DNA from: Deltaproteobacteria bacterium
GTDB lineage: Bacteria > Desulfobacterota > Desulfovibrionia > Desulfovibrionales > Desulfovibrionaceae
Reading direction: 5' to 3'
NCBI GenBank assembly: GCA_025350085.1
Contig: JANXYI010000326.1
Span: 1 to 7,640, forward strand
Length of the DNA: 7,640 bases
Made by a program: the position numbers and the translations under genes. Below, one piece after another: positions 1 through 4,845 of this stretch (its first letter is position 1; the number at the start of each line of letters is the position of its first letter). The notes beneath the pieces are model-generated. The model was not told the origin of the DNA and made no database searches. It worked only from the letters and a program-made list of their open reading frames with translations.

Positions 1-110
1 AGCGCCCGGGCGCGGGCGCCCGCGGCCAGGCAGTCGGCCTCGGTAAAGAGCCCGGTGCGCAGATAGACCCGGTCCCCGGCTCCCTGGGCAGAATTGTCGC
101 AATCCGGCAT
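1..110 (-). CDS. Unidentified protein, N-terminal fragment (cut by window edge)
   Basis: An ATG at 110-108 on the minus strand opens a frame that stays open to the window edge, giving 36 complete codons. The start is supported by a perfect GGAGG Shine-Dalgarno (118-122 on the plus strand, read in reverse) spaced 7 nt from the ATG. The visible peptide begins MPDCDNSAQGAGDRVYLRTG and continues with an acidic then alanine-rich stretch. It has no obvious signal peptide or membrane segment, and I recognise no family. The frame is also open upstream of the ATG, but no ATG or GTG lies there in frame back to about 275, only two TTG codons without better support. The gene lies downstream of and in the same direction as rpmB, but the rpmB terminator separates them, so it probably has its own promoter. 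I saw no convincing one. Confidence 0.6.
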   Translation of the reverse strand, partial: MPDCDNSAQGAGDRVYLRTGLFTEADCLAAGARARA

Positions 111-274
111 GGCAAGGCCTCCGGCAAAATGTTCTAACCGCCGCAGGTGCCAGGGACGCCCCTGGCCCTGGATATGGCGCCCAGCCCCTTCATGCCAGAG
201 CAACGGGCCGGGGTCCAATGGGATGTGCCCCGAGCGGTGTGCCGGGAAGCTGCGGCGCCCGGCTGCAGAAAACG

Positions 275-301
275 AAAAAAGCCCCGGAAATCCGGGGCTT
301 T
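275..301 (-). terminator. Intrinsic terminator of rpmB
   Basis: On the minus strand an 8-bp perfect stem (GCCCCGGA/TCCGGGGC, 281-288 with 291-298) is extended by three A-T pairs (278-280 with 299-301), has a 2-nt loop, and runs into six T residues (275-280 read in reverse). It begins 24 nt past the rpmB stop codon. This is a textbook Rho-independent terminator in the rpmB direction. In the plus direction the tail is only TTTCTT, so it would work poorly there. Confidence 0.9.
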
Positions 302-324
302 CTTGCGTCAAGGGGCAGGGACGT

Positions 325-546
325 TTAGGCAGCGGCCACGGGCACAACGCGCACGGGGGGCTTGACCACGGCGCCGCTGCGAATGCAACGGGTGCAGGCG
401 CGCAGGGCGCGCACTTCGCCCGAAGGCAGAAGGGCACGGACGCGCTGCAGGTTGGGCAGGAAACGGCGTCTGGTGCGGTTGTTGGCGTGGCTCACGTTGT
501 TGCCGGAGCTGGGGTGCTTGCCGCAGATGTCGCATGTCTTGGACAT
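325..546 (-). CDS. rpmB: 50S ribosomal protein L28 (bL28), zinc-binding form
   Basis: The 73-residue product begins [20 protein letters not shown], the L28 signature, and is basic throughout its middle. L28 is a structural protein of the large ribosomal subunit. Two CxxC pairs, C5/C8 and C51/C54 (CTRC followed by IRSG), give the four cysteines of the zinc-ribbon (C+) version of the family. The frame is open for seven more codons upstream, to an ATG at 567. The start at 546 is chosen because the family begins MSKxC and because a perfect AGGAGG (555-560 on the plus strand) lies 8 nt upstream. The gene is transcribed away from the DUF177-rpmF operon, which encodes another 50S protein, and ends in a strong terminator. 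The candidate promoter at 637-665 would give a leader of about 80 nt with GC-rich hairpins. Confidence 0.96.
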   Translation of the reverse strand: MSKTCDICGKHPSSGNNVSHANNRTRRRFLPNLQRVRALLPSGEVRALRACTRCIRSGAVVKPPVRVVPVAAA

Positions 547-579
547 GGGGAAAACCTCCTGAAACAATCTAGCTGGTCT

Positions 580-622
580 CCCGCGCGCGGGCCGCGCAGG
601 GCCTGAAGCCGGGCCTCCCGGC
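580..622 (-). other. GC-rich structured leader of rpmB
   Basis: The predicted untranslated leader of rpmB holds two self-complementary elements. One is a hairpin with a 6-bp stem GCCGGG/CCCGGC and 3-nt loop at 608-622. The other is a 12-bp perfect palindrome CCCGCGCGCGGG at 580-591. The sequence shows only the potential to fold. Neither element has a U-tract, so these are not terminators. Several ribosomal protein genes are autoregulated through leader structures, but I know of no L28 binding motif to match here, so a regulatory role is a guess. Confidence 0.4.
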
Positions 623-636
623 AGCAGGGAAGAGGA

Positions 637-665
637 CTTTTAGCCCCGGGTCGAAAAAAACGCAA
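637..665 (-). promoter_or_regulatory. Candidate sigma70 promoter for rpmB
   Basis: On the minus strand TTGCGT (-35, 660-665) is followed after exactly 17 nt by TAAAAG (-10, 637-642). Each hexamer is an imperfect match: TTG of the -35 is kept, and four of six bases of the -10. Transcription would start near 630, about 83 nt before the rpmB ATG. A competing TTGTCA on the same strand (678-683) has only a run of T at the -10 position and was judged poorer. Confidence 0.5.
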
Positions 666-676
666 GCGCTTTTTTC

Positions 677-706
677 TTGACAAACAAAAAGCCGGACGGA
701 TAGAGA
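677..706 (+). promoter_or_regulatory. Sigma70 promoter for the DUF177-rpmF-plsX-fab operon, with upstream A/T tracts
   Basis: A perfect TTGACA (677-682) lies 18 nt from TAGAGA (701-706), a partial -10 that keeps T1, A2 and A4. An A7 tract (654-660) and a T6 tract (670-675) sit just upstream of the -35, where an UP element would contact RNA polymerase. They are very distinct from the GC-rich surroundings. The start point would be near 713, leaving a leader of only about 12 nt before the DUF177 ATG, which has GAGG at 717-720. The -35 box is strong evidence. The -10 and the start point are inferred. Confidence 0.65.
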
Positions 707-724
707 TGCGGCCTGCGAGGCGCA

Positions 725-1246
725 ATGTTTGAACTCTGGATCGCGCTGAAGGACATCCCGGCCGAGGGCCGGGAATTTCATTTCACGGACCAGTCCCTGT
801 GGACCGGCCCGATGGGTGAGTTCGGCCTTCAGGTCAAGCCGGGCCAGGACTTCGAGGCCCGCATGTCCATAACCCCGCAGGACGAGGGCTTCCTCGTGTC
901 CGGGAACTTCTCCGGCTCGGTGCTTGTCCCCTGCGGCCGCTGCGCCGAGGAGTTCGAGGTCGCGGTGGCCGGGGACTTCGAGAGTTTTGAGGAGCCCTGC
1001 GCCAAGGATGACGAGAACCTGGGCGAGTGCCGGATCCGGCGCGGCAAGGGCTTTCTTGATCTTGATGCCGCGGGCTACCTCTGGGAGCAGTTCATGCTGG
1101 CCCTGCCGGTGAACCCCGTGTGTGCCGAGGACTGCCGCGGCCTGTGCCCCAAATGCGGCGTGAACCGCAACCAGGAATCATGCGCCTGCGCCCAGGACAA
1201 GGGCGATCCCAGGCTTGCGGTCCTGCGCAACTTAAAGCTATCATAG
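725..1246 (+). CDS. yceD: DUF177 (YceD-family) 23S rRNA accumulation protein
   Basis: The 173-residue protein starts MFELWIALKDIPAEGREFHF and carries the DUF177 C-terminal signature: cysteines C133, C137, C141, C144, C153 and C155, the CPKCGVNRN motif near 141-149, and DPRLAVL near 161-167. An additional CxxC at C70/C73 falls in the central beta-rich part. The cysteine pattern suggests metal binding, but this is inferred. Family members (E. coli YceD and plastid homologues) are needed for normal 23S rRNA accumulation, and the gene is typically placed directly before rpmF, as here. Length fits the family. The start has GAGG only 4 nt upstream, a short spacing, but the conserved N-terminus begins at this ATG. 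It is the first gene of the operon read from the promoter at 677-706, and rpmF follows after 63 nt. Confidence 0.92.
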   Translation: MFELWIALKDIPAEGREFHFTDQSLWTGPMGEFGLQVKPGQDFEARMSITPQDEGFLVSGNFSGSVLVPCGRCAEEFEVAVAGDFESFEEPCAKDDENLGECRIRRGKGFLDLDAAGYLWEQFMLALPVNPVCAEDCRGLCPKCGVNRNQESCACAQDKGDPRLAVLRNLKLS

Positions 1247-1249
1247 CCC

Positions 1250-1280
1250 GCGCGCCGGAGGAATCCGTCCTCCCGCGCGC
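1250..1280 (+). other. Strong intercistronic hairpin between the DUF177 gene and rpmF
   Basis: The arm at 1250-1262 pairs with 1268-1280 over 13 positions with a single C-C mismatch (1256/1274) and a 5-nt loop. The stem is almost all G-C. Only TTT follows, so termination would be weak at best. It fills nearly half of the 63-nt gap and begins 3 nt after the DUF177 stop. A role in mRNA processing, 3'-end protection or partial termination is possible, and none is shown by the sequence alone. Confidence 0.7.
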
Positions 1281-1309
1281 TTTAGAACTGGAAGAATAAG
1301 GAGCGCCTC

Positions 1310-1489
1310 ATGGCCTTACCCAAGAAGAAGACCTCCAAGTCCCGCAAGAACATGCGCCGCGCCCACGACCACGTGGCCACGCCCAACGTCGTGCTGTGCA
1401 AGTGCGGCGAGCCGGTGCTCTCGCACTGCGCCTGCTCTGCCTGTGGCAACTACAAGGACCGCCAGGCAGTCAGCACCGCAAATGCCTGA
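1310..1489 (+). CDS. rpmF: 50S ribosomal protein L32 (bL32), zinc-binding form
   Basis: Translation gives a complete 59-residue protein beginning MALPKKKTSKSRKNMRRAHD, the L32 N-terminus, a basic extension that reaches into the 50S subunit. The C-terminal half is a zinc ribbon with cysteines C30, C32, C40, C42 and C45. The second pair C42-x2-C45 is the usual CxxC, but the first is C30-x-C32 (LCKCGEP) rather than CxxC. The start is fixed by AAGGAG at 1298-1303, 6 nt upstream. L32 is classically linked to DUF177 upstream and to plsX/fab genes downstream, which ties ribosome and membrane lipid synthesis to one transcript. Its stop overlaps the plsX start (ATGCCTGA, 1482-1489). The gene is easily missed because of its length and because another frame opens inside it at 1443. 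Confidence 0.96.
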   Translation: MALPKKKTSKSRKNMRRAHDHVATPNVVLCKCGEPVLSHCACSACGNYKDRQAVSTANA

Positions 1490-2519
1490 GACCCCGCCCC
1501 GCATCGCCGTTGACGCCATGGGGGGCGACATCGGCCCCCGGGTCAACGTGACCGCGGCAGTCCAGGCCGCCCGCGAAGGCATCCACATCACCCTGGTGGG
1601 CGATCAGGATGTCCTGCGCGCGGAGCTGGCCCGGCTGGATATCCCGTCCGACCTGCCCATCGTCATTGTCCACGCCTCCCAGGTGGTGGACATGAAGGAA
1701 AAGCCGTCCGACGCCCTGCGCCGCAAGAAAGACTCCTCCATCCAGGTGGCCTGCCAGCTGGTCAAGCAGGGCCAGGCCGACGGCGTGGTCAGCGCGGGCA
1801 ACTCCGGGGCCTCGGTGGCCTGCGGGATGTTCGTGCTCGGCCGCATCAAGGGCGTGGAGCGCCCGGCGCTGGCCAGCATCATGCCCACGGAAAAGGAGCC
1901 CTGCGTGCTCATCGACGTGGGCGCCAATGTGGACTCCAAGGCCTCGCACCTGGCCCAGTTCGGAATCATGGGCGACGTGCTCGCGCGCGACGTGCTCGGC
2001 GTGGACCGGCCCCGCGTGGGGCTTCTGTCCATCGGCGAAGAAGAGGGCAAGGGCAACCTCGTGGTCAAGGAGGCCTTTGACCTCTTGAAGAACACCTCGC
2101 TCAACTTCGTGGGCAATGTCGAGGGCCGGGACGTCTTCACCGGCGACCTGGACGTGGCCGTGTGCGACGGGTTCGTGGGCAACGTCTGCCTCAAGCTCTC
2201 CGAGGGCCTGGCCCGGTCCTTTGGCCGGGTGCTCAAGCGCGAGCTCAAAAGGCACATGCTCTCGCGCATGGGCGCGGCGTTGTCCATGCGTTCGCTCAAG
2301 AATTTCGCCAAGATGCTGGACTACGCCGAGTACGGCGGCGCGCCCTTGCTGGGACTCAAGAGCATCCTCATCGTCTGCCATGGATCAAGCAGCACCAAGG
2401 CCGTGACCAACGCCATCCGCATGGCCGCGACCTATGTGGAGCGCAAGTCCCACGAGCACCTGGCGGCCGAGCTCACGGCCCACACGGAACTGGCGCAGTT
2501 CAGCAGGCACAAGGCCTGA
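1482..2519 (+). CDS. plsX: Phosphate acyltransferase PlsX (acyl-ACP:phosphate)
   Basis: PlsX transfers the acyl chain from acyl-ACP to inorganic phosphate. The acyl-phosphate feeds PlsY for glycerol-3-phosphate acylation, the first membrane phospholipid step. It is a peripheral enzyme at the inner membrane face. The 345-residue product matches the usual length. Recognisable blocks are IAVDAMGGD (8-16), SAGNSGAS (104-111), IDVGANVD (144-151), GNVEGRDVF (211-219), CDGFVGNVCLK (228-238) and YGGAPLLG (284-291). The open frame extends to an ATG at 1443 inside rpmF. The start at 1482 is preferred because the family N-terminus begins just before IAVDAMGGD and because it overlaps the rpmF stop by 8 nt. 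No good Shine-Dalgarno precedes it, so translation probably depends on coupling to rpmF. Confidence 0.95.
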   Translation: MPETPPRIAVDAMGGDIGPRVNVTAAVQAAREGIHITLVGDQDVLRAELARLDIPSDLPIVIVHASQVVDMKEKPSDALRRKKDSSIQVACQLVKQGQADGVVSAGNSGASVACGMFVLGRIKGVERPALASIMPTEKEPCVLIDVGANVDSKASHLAQFGIMGDVLARDVLGVDRPRVGLLSIGEEEGKGNLVVKEAFDLLKNTSLNFVGNVEGRDVFTGDLDVAVCDGFVGNVCLKLSEGLARSFGRVLKRELKRHMLSRMGAALSMRSLKNFAKMLDYAEYGGAPLLGLKSILIVCHGSSSTKAVTNAIRMAATYVERKSHEHLAAELTAHTELAQFSRHKA

Positions 2520-2525
2520 TGCCCA

Positions 2526-2555
2526 CGCTGCCGGGCTTTCTCAGCCCCGGCAGCG
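2526..2555 (+). other. Perfect 10-bp hairpin between plsX and fabH
   Basis: CGCTGCCGGG (2526-2535) is followed by its exact reverse complement (2546-2555) after a 10-nt loop. With one bulged base (C2545) two more pairs can form inside, leaving a 5-nt loop. The downstream bases are GATAAACGG with no U-tract, so it is not an intrinsic terminator by the usual rule. It begins 6 nt after the plsX stop. It could stabilise or punctuate the transcript between the two cistrons. Confidence 0.7.
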
Positions 2556-2604
2556 GATAAACGGCCGGCCCTCACCGGCAAACACCCACACAGAGCGTGC
2601 CCCC

Positions 2605-3603
2605 ATGACTACCTCCTGCCTCATTCGCGGACTGGGCCACTGTCTGCCGGAGACCCGGCTCACCAACGCCGACCTCGAGCGCATGGTGGACACCAACGAC
2701 GAGTGGATCACCTCGCGCACGGGCATCAAGGAGCGGCGCATCGCGGCCAAGGGCGAGACCTGCGTCAGCCTCTCGCACCAGGCCGCGCTGAACGCCCTGA
2801 AAGACGCCGGGATGAAGCCTGAGGAACTCACGCACATCCTGGTGGCCACCTTCTCGGCCGACGCCATCATCCCCTCGGCCGCCTGCATGCTGGAGGACCG
2901 CCTGGGCCTTACCGGCCGGGCGGCCATGGACATCTCCGCAGCCTGCTCCGGCTTCCTCTATGCGTTAGAGACGGCCCGGGCGATCGTGGCCCTGCATCCG
3001 GAGGCCAAGGTCCTGGTCACGGCCACGGACATCGTGTCCTCGCGCATCGACTACACCGACCGCGGCATCTGCGTGCTCTTCGGCGACGGCGCGGGCGCGG
3101 CCATCGTCACCGGAGACACCCCGGACGCACCAAGGGGCTGCCCCCGGGTACTCGACGTGCTGCTCGCCTCCGACGGCTCGCTCGGCGGGCTCTTGACCAT
3201 CAAGGGCGGCGGGTCCGGCACCCCGTACAAGCCCGGCGGCACCGTGGGCCGCGACTTCTGCGTGGAGATGAACGGCCGCGAGGTCTTCAAGTACGCCGTG
3301 CGCGCCATGGCCAGCATCTGCAAAGAGGTGCTCGCTAAAAATGGGCTGACCAAGGAGGCGGTGGACGTCTTCATCCCGCACCAGGCCAACCTGCGCATCA
3401 TCGACGCCGTGGGCTCCCGCATGGAGATGCCCGCGGAAAAGGTCTTCACCAACGTCCAGAAGTACGGCAACACCTCGGCCGCCTCGGTGATCATCGCGCT
3501 TTCCGAGGCCCGGGCCGAGGCCTTCATCAAGGACGGCGACCTGGTGCTCCTGGGCACCTTTGGCGGCGGCTTCACCTGGGGCTCGGCCCTGGTGCGTTTC
3601 TAG
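2605..3603 (+). CDS. fabH: Beta-ketoacyl-ACP synthase III (FabH)
   Basis: FabH condenses an acyl-CoA primer, usually acetyl-CoA, with malonyl-ACP to start fatty-acid synthesis. The 332-residue thiolase-fold protein shows the full catalytic triad: Cys114 in DISAACSGF, His259 in IPHQAN and Asn289 in KYGNTSAAS. The glycine-rich blocks LFGDGAGAA (159-167) and FGGGFTWGS (319-327) are also present. The frame extends upstream to 2434 inside plsX, but family homology begins at IRGLGHCLPETRLTN, so the ATG at 2605 is chosen. No convincing Shine-Dalgarno lies before it (only AGAG about 10 nt upstream), so initiation may be weak. The gap from plsX is 85 nt and contains the hairpin at 2526-2555. The next gene is fabG, with no fabD between. 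Primer preference (straight or branched) cannot be read from the sequence. Confidence 0.96.
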   Translation: MTTSCLIRGLGHCLPETRLTNADLERMVDTNDEWITSRTGIKERRIAAKGETCVSLSHQAALNALKDAGMKPEELTHILVATFSADAIIPSAACMLEDRLGLTGRAAMDISAACSGFLYALETARAIVALHPEAKVLVTATDIVSSRIDYTDRGICVLFGDGAGAAIVTGDTPDAPRGCPRVLDVLLASDGSLGGLLTIKGGGSGTPYKPGGTVGRDFCVEMNGREVFKYAVRAMASICKEVLAKNGLTKEAVDVFIPHQANLRIIDAVGSRMEMPAEKVFTNVQKYGNTSAASVIIALSEARAEAFIKDGDLVLLGTFGGGFTWGSALVRF

Positions 3604-3630
3604 ACCCGGCTTGCGCGCCCGGGCGCTGAT

Positions 3631-3659
3631 TTGCAGTCCGGCGCGATTTCGGGTACTAG
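3631..3659 (+). promoter_or_regulatory. fabG: Weak candidate internal promoter before fabG
   Basis: TTGCAG (3631-3636) and TACTAG (3654-3659) are separated by exactly 17 nt in the 102-nt gap between fabH and fabG. Each hexamer matches the sigma70 consensus at only three of six positions. Spacing and location are right, but the match is poor, so chance is a real possibility. Confidence 0.25.
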
Positions 3660-3672
3660 CGAGCGATCAACA

Positions 3673-3690
3673 CGGCAGGGCAGCCTGCCG
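3673..3690 (+). other. Short perfect hairpin upstream of the fabG ribosome binding site
   Basis: CGGCAGG (3673-3679) pairs exactly with CCTGCCG (3684-3690) around a GCAG loop. It ends 5 nt before the GAGG (3696-3699) that serves fabG, leaving that site exposed. No U-tract follows. It may simply insulate the fabG start from upstream structure, with no sequence evidence for a specific regulator. Confidence 0.5.
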
Positions 3691-3705
3691 CGAGCGAGGG
3701 AGAAC

Positions 3706-4449
3706 ATGAGCGACTTGCCCAAGGTTGCGCTGGTCACGGGCGGTTCGCGCGGCATCGGCCGCGCCTGCGCCGAACGCCTGGCCAGGGACGGCTTCGAGGT
3801 CTACCTGACGTACGTCAGCCGCCCCGAAGAGGCCGAGAAGGTCGTGGCCGCCATCACGGCCGCGGGCGGCGAGGCCAAGGCCTTCCGCCTGGACGCCTCC
3901 AGCCGCGAGGCCATGACGGCCTTTTTTGCCGAGGAGATCAAGGACAAGGTGACGCTCGAGGTGCTGGTCAACAACGCCGGCATCACCAAGGACGGCCTCA
4001 TCATCCGCATGAAGGACGAGGACTGGGACAAAGTCATCCAGGTGAACCTGACCGGGGCCTTTGCCTGCCTGCGCGAGAGCGCCAAGATCATGATCAAGCA
4101 GCGCTTTGGTCGCATCATCAACATCGCGTCCGTTGTCGGGCAGATGGGCAATGCGGGCCAGGCCAACTACGTGGCCGCCAAGGCGGGCTTGATCGGGCTG
4201 ACCAAGAGCGCCGCGCGCGAGCTGGCGAGCCGGAACATCACGGTGAACGCCGTGACCCCCGGTTTCGTGCAAACCGACATGACGGCCGAGCTGCCCGAGG
4301 CCATTGTTTCGAAAATGCTGGAAAACATTCCCCTTGGCCGCCTGGGCGGTCCCGAGGACATTGCCGCCGCTGTTTCGTTCCTTGCGGGCGAGGGCGCGGG
4401 CTATGTCACGGGGCAGGTCCTGGCCGTCAACGGTGGCATGTACATGTAA
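3706..4449 (+). CDS. fabG: 3-oxoacyl-ACP reductase FabG (NADPH-dependent SDR)
   Basis: FabG reduces beta-ketoacyl-ACP to beta-hydroxyacyl-ACP with NADPH in each elongation round, in the cytoplasm. The 247-residue protein is a classical short-chain dehydrogenase. It has the cofactor loop TGGSRGIG (11-18), NNAG (89-92), and the catalytic tetrad Asn114, Ser142, Tyr155 and Lys159 (YVAAK). It ends GGMYM, as FabG proteins typically do. The open frame reaches back to 3631, but the ATG at 3706 has GAGG 6 nt upstream and gives the usual N-terminus right before KVALVTGG. acpP follows after 37 nt, and the neighbourhood identifies this as the fatty-acid synthase reductase rather than one of the many other SDRs. 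Confidence 0.96.
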   Translation: MSDLPKVALVTGGSRGIGRACAERLARDGFEVYLTYVSRPEEAEKVVAAITAAGGEAKAFRLDASSREAMTAFFAEEIKDKVTLEVLVNNAGITKDGLIIRMKDEDWDKVIQVNLTGAFACLRESAKIMIKQRFGRIINIASVVGQMGNAGQANYVAAKAGLIGLTKSAARELASRNITVNAVTPGFVQTDMTAELPEAIVSKMLENIPLGRLGGPEDIAAAVSFLAGEGAGYVTGQVLAVNGGMYM

Positions 4450-4486
4450 CCGTAAAGTCACGTCAAAAACACCTTTTGGAGGGAAT

Positions 4487-4717
4487 ATGTCTGTAGCTGA
4501 GCAAGTGAAAGCCATTGTCGTGGAGCAGTTGGGCGTGTCCGCCGACGAAGTGAAGCCCGAGGCCTCCTTTGTCGAGGACCTGGGAGCCGACTCCCTCGAC
4601 CTGACCGAGCTGATCATGGCCATGGAAGAGTCCTTTGACATCGAGATCGACGACGAGGAAGCCCAGAAGATCCTCAAGGTCAAGGACGCCATCGACTACA
4701 TCGAGAAGCACAAGTAG
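4487..4717 (+). CDS. acpP: Acyl carrier protein
   Basis: The 76-residue acidic protein has the carrier motif [11 protein letters not shown], with Ser36 as the site that receives the 4'-phosphopantetheine arm. It carries growing acyl chains between FabH, FabG, FabF and PlsX. Helix II (about 36-50) and the acidic [10 protein letters not shown] stretch (51-60) are the surfaces that partner enzymes recognise. The start is marked by GGAGGG at 4478-4483, a very strong site just upstream of the ATG, which fits the high abundance expected of ACP. An in-frame upstream opening to 4304 overlaps fabG and is not the start. The gene follows fabG by 37 nt and is followed by an intrinsic terminator at 4764-4809, so transcripts that end there would stop with acpP. 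Confidence 0.97.
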   Translation: MSVAEQVKAIVVEQLGVSADEVKPEASFVEDLGADSLDLTELIMAMEESFDIEIDDEEAQKILKVKDAIDYIEKHK

Positions 4718-4745
4718 GACGGAAGGCCCGGGCGGGCTGCCTGTT

Positions 4746-4762
4746 TGACCAGTGTGACCAGT
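4746..4762 (+). repeat. Tandem TGACCAGT direct repeat before the acpP terminator
   Basis: Two identical copies of TGACCAGT (4746-4753 and 4755-4762) are separated by one base, so the centres lie 9 bp apart. They sit 28 nt past the acpP stop and directly before the terminator stem. The copies are direct, not inverted. It could be an operator or a chance short duplication. The preceding T makes TTGACC, a -35-like hexamer, but no -10 exists at a proper distance. Confidence 0.45.
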
Positions 4763-4763
4763 C

Positions 4764-4809
4764 CGGAGCGCCCCAAGCGCGCAAGCCAGCGGGGCGCTCC
4801 GTCTTTTTT
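4764..4809 (+). terminator. Intrinsic terminator between acpP and fabF
   Basis: GGAGCGCCCC (4765-4774) pairs perfectly with GGGGCGCTCC (4791-4800), plus a closing C4764-G4801 pair, for 11 bp of nearly pure G-C. The loop is 16 nt and TC plus six T residues follow (4804-4809). This has every mark of a Rho-independent terminator. It lies 46 nt after acpP and only 36 nt before the fabF ATG. I see no promoter in those 36 nt, so fabF expression must come from read-through or from a promoter I cannot recognise. Confidence 0.88.
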
Positions 4810-4845
4810 CCCGCCAGGGATGAACCCGAACCACGGACTTCGCGC

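Noticed and set aside
132..157. Possible sigma54 promoter (TGGCAC on the minus strand) before the left-edge gene
   Set aside because: The GGCAC element is present, but no TTGC element occurs at the required spacing downstream.
94..606. 170-codon plus-strand open frame across the rpmB region
   Set aside because: It runs antisense through rpmB, its terminator and its leader, has a low-complexity Arg/Gly/Pro/Ala composition, and rpmB itself is unmistakable.
1470..2381. 303-codon open frame on the minus strand opposite plsX
   Set aside because: It is antisense to a clearly recognised plsX, is rich in His/Gly/Ala/Val as expected for the complement of GC-biased codons, and has no recognisable domain.
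4437..4446. 10-bp palindrome CATGTACATG
   Set aside because: It is made by the conserved last codons of fabG (Gly-Met-Tyr-Met), so coding constraint explains it.
3667..4692. 341-codon minus-strand open frame opposite fabG and acpP
   Set aside because: Same effect: G/C at third positions of the real genes keeps the opposite strand free of stops. No domain or ribosome binding site supports it.
4745..4773. Promoter for fabF starting at TTGACC
   Set aside because: The -35-like hexamer is good, but the sequence 16 to 18 nt downstream is GC only and forms the terminator stem, so there is no -10.
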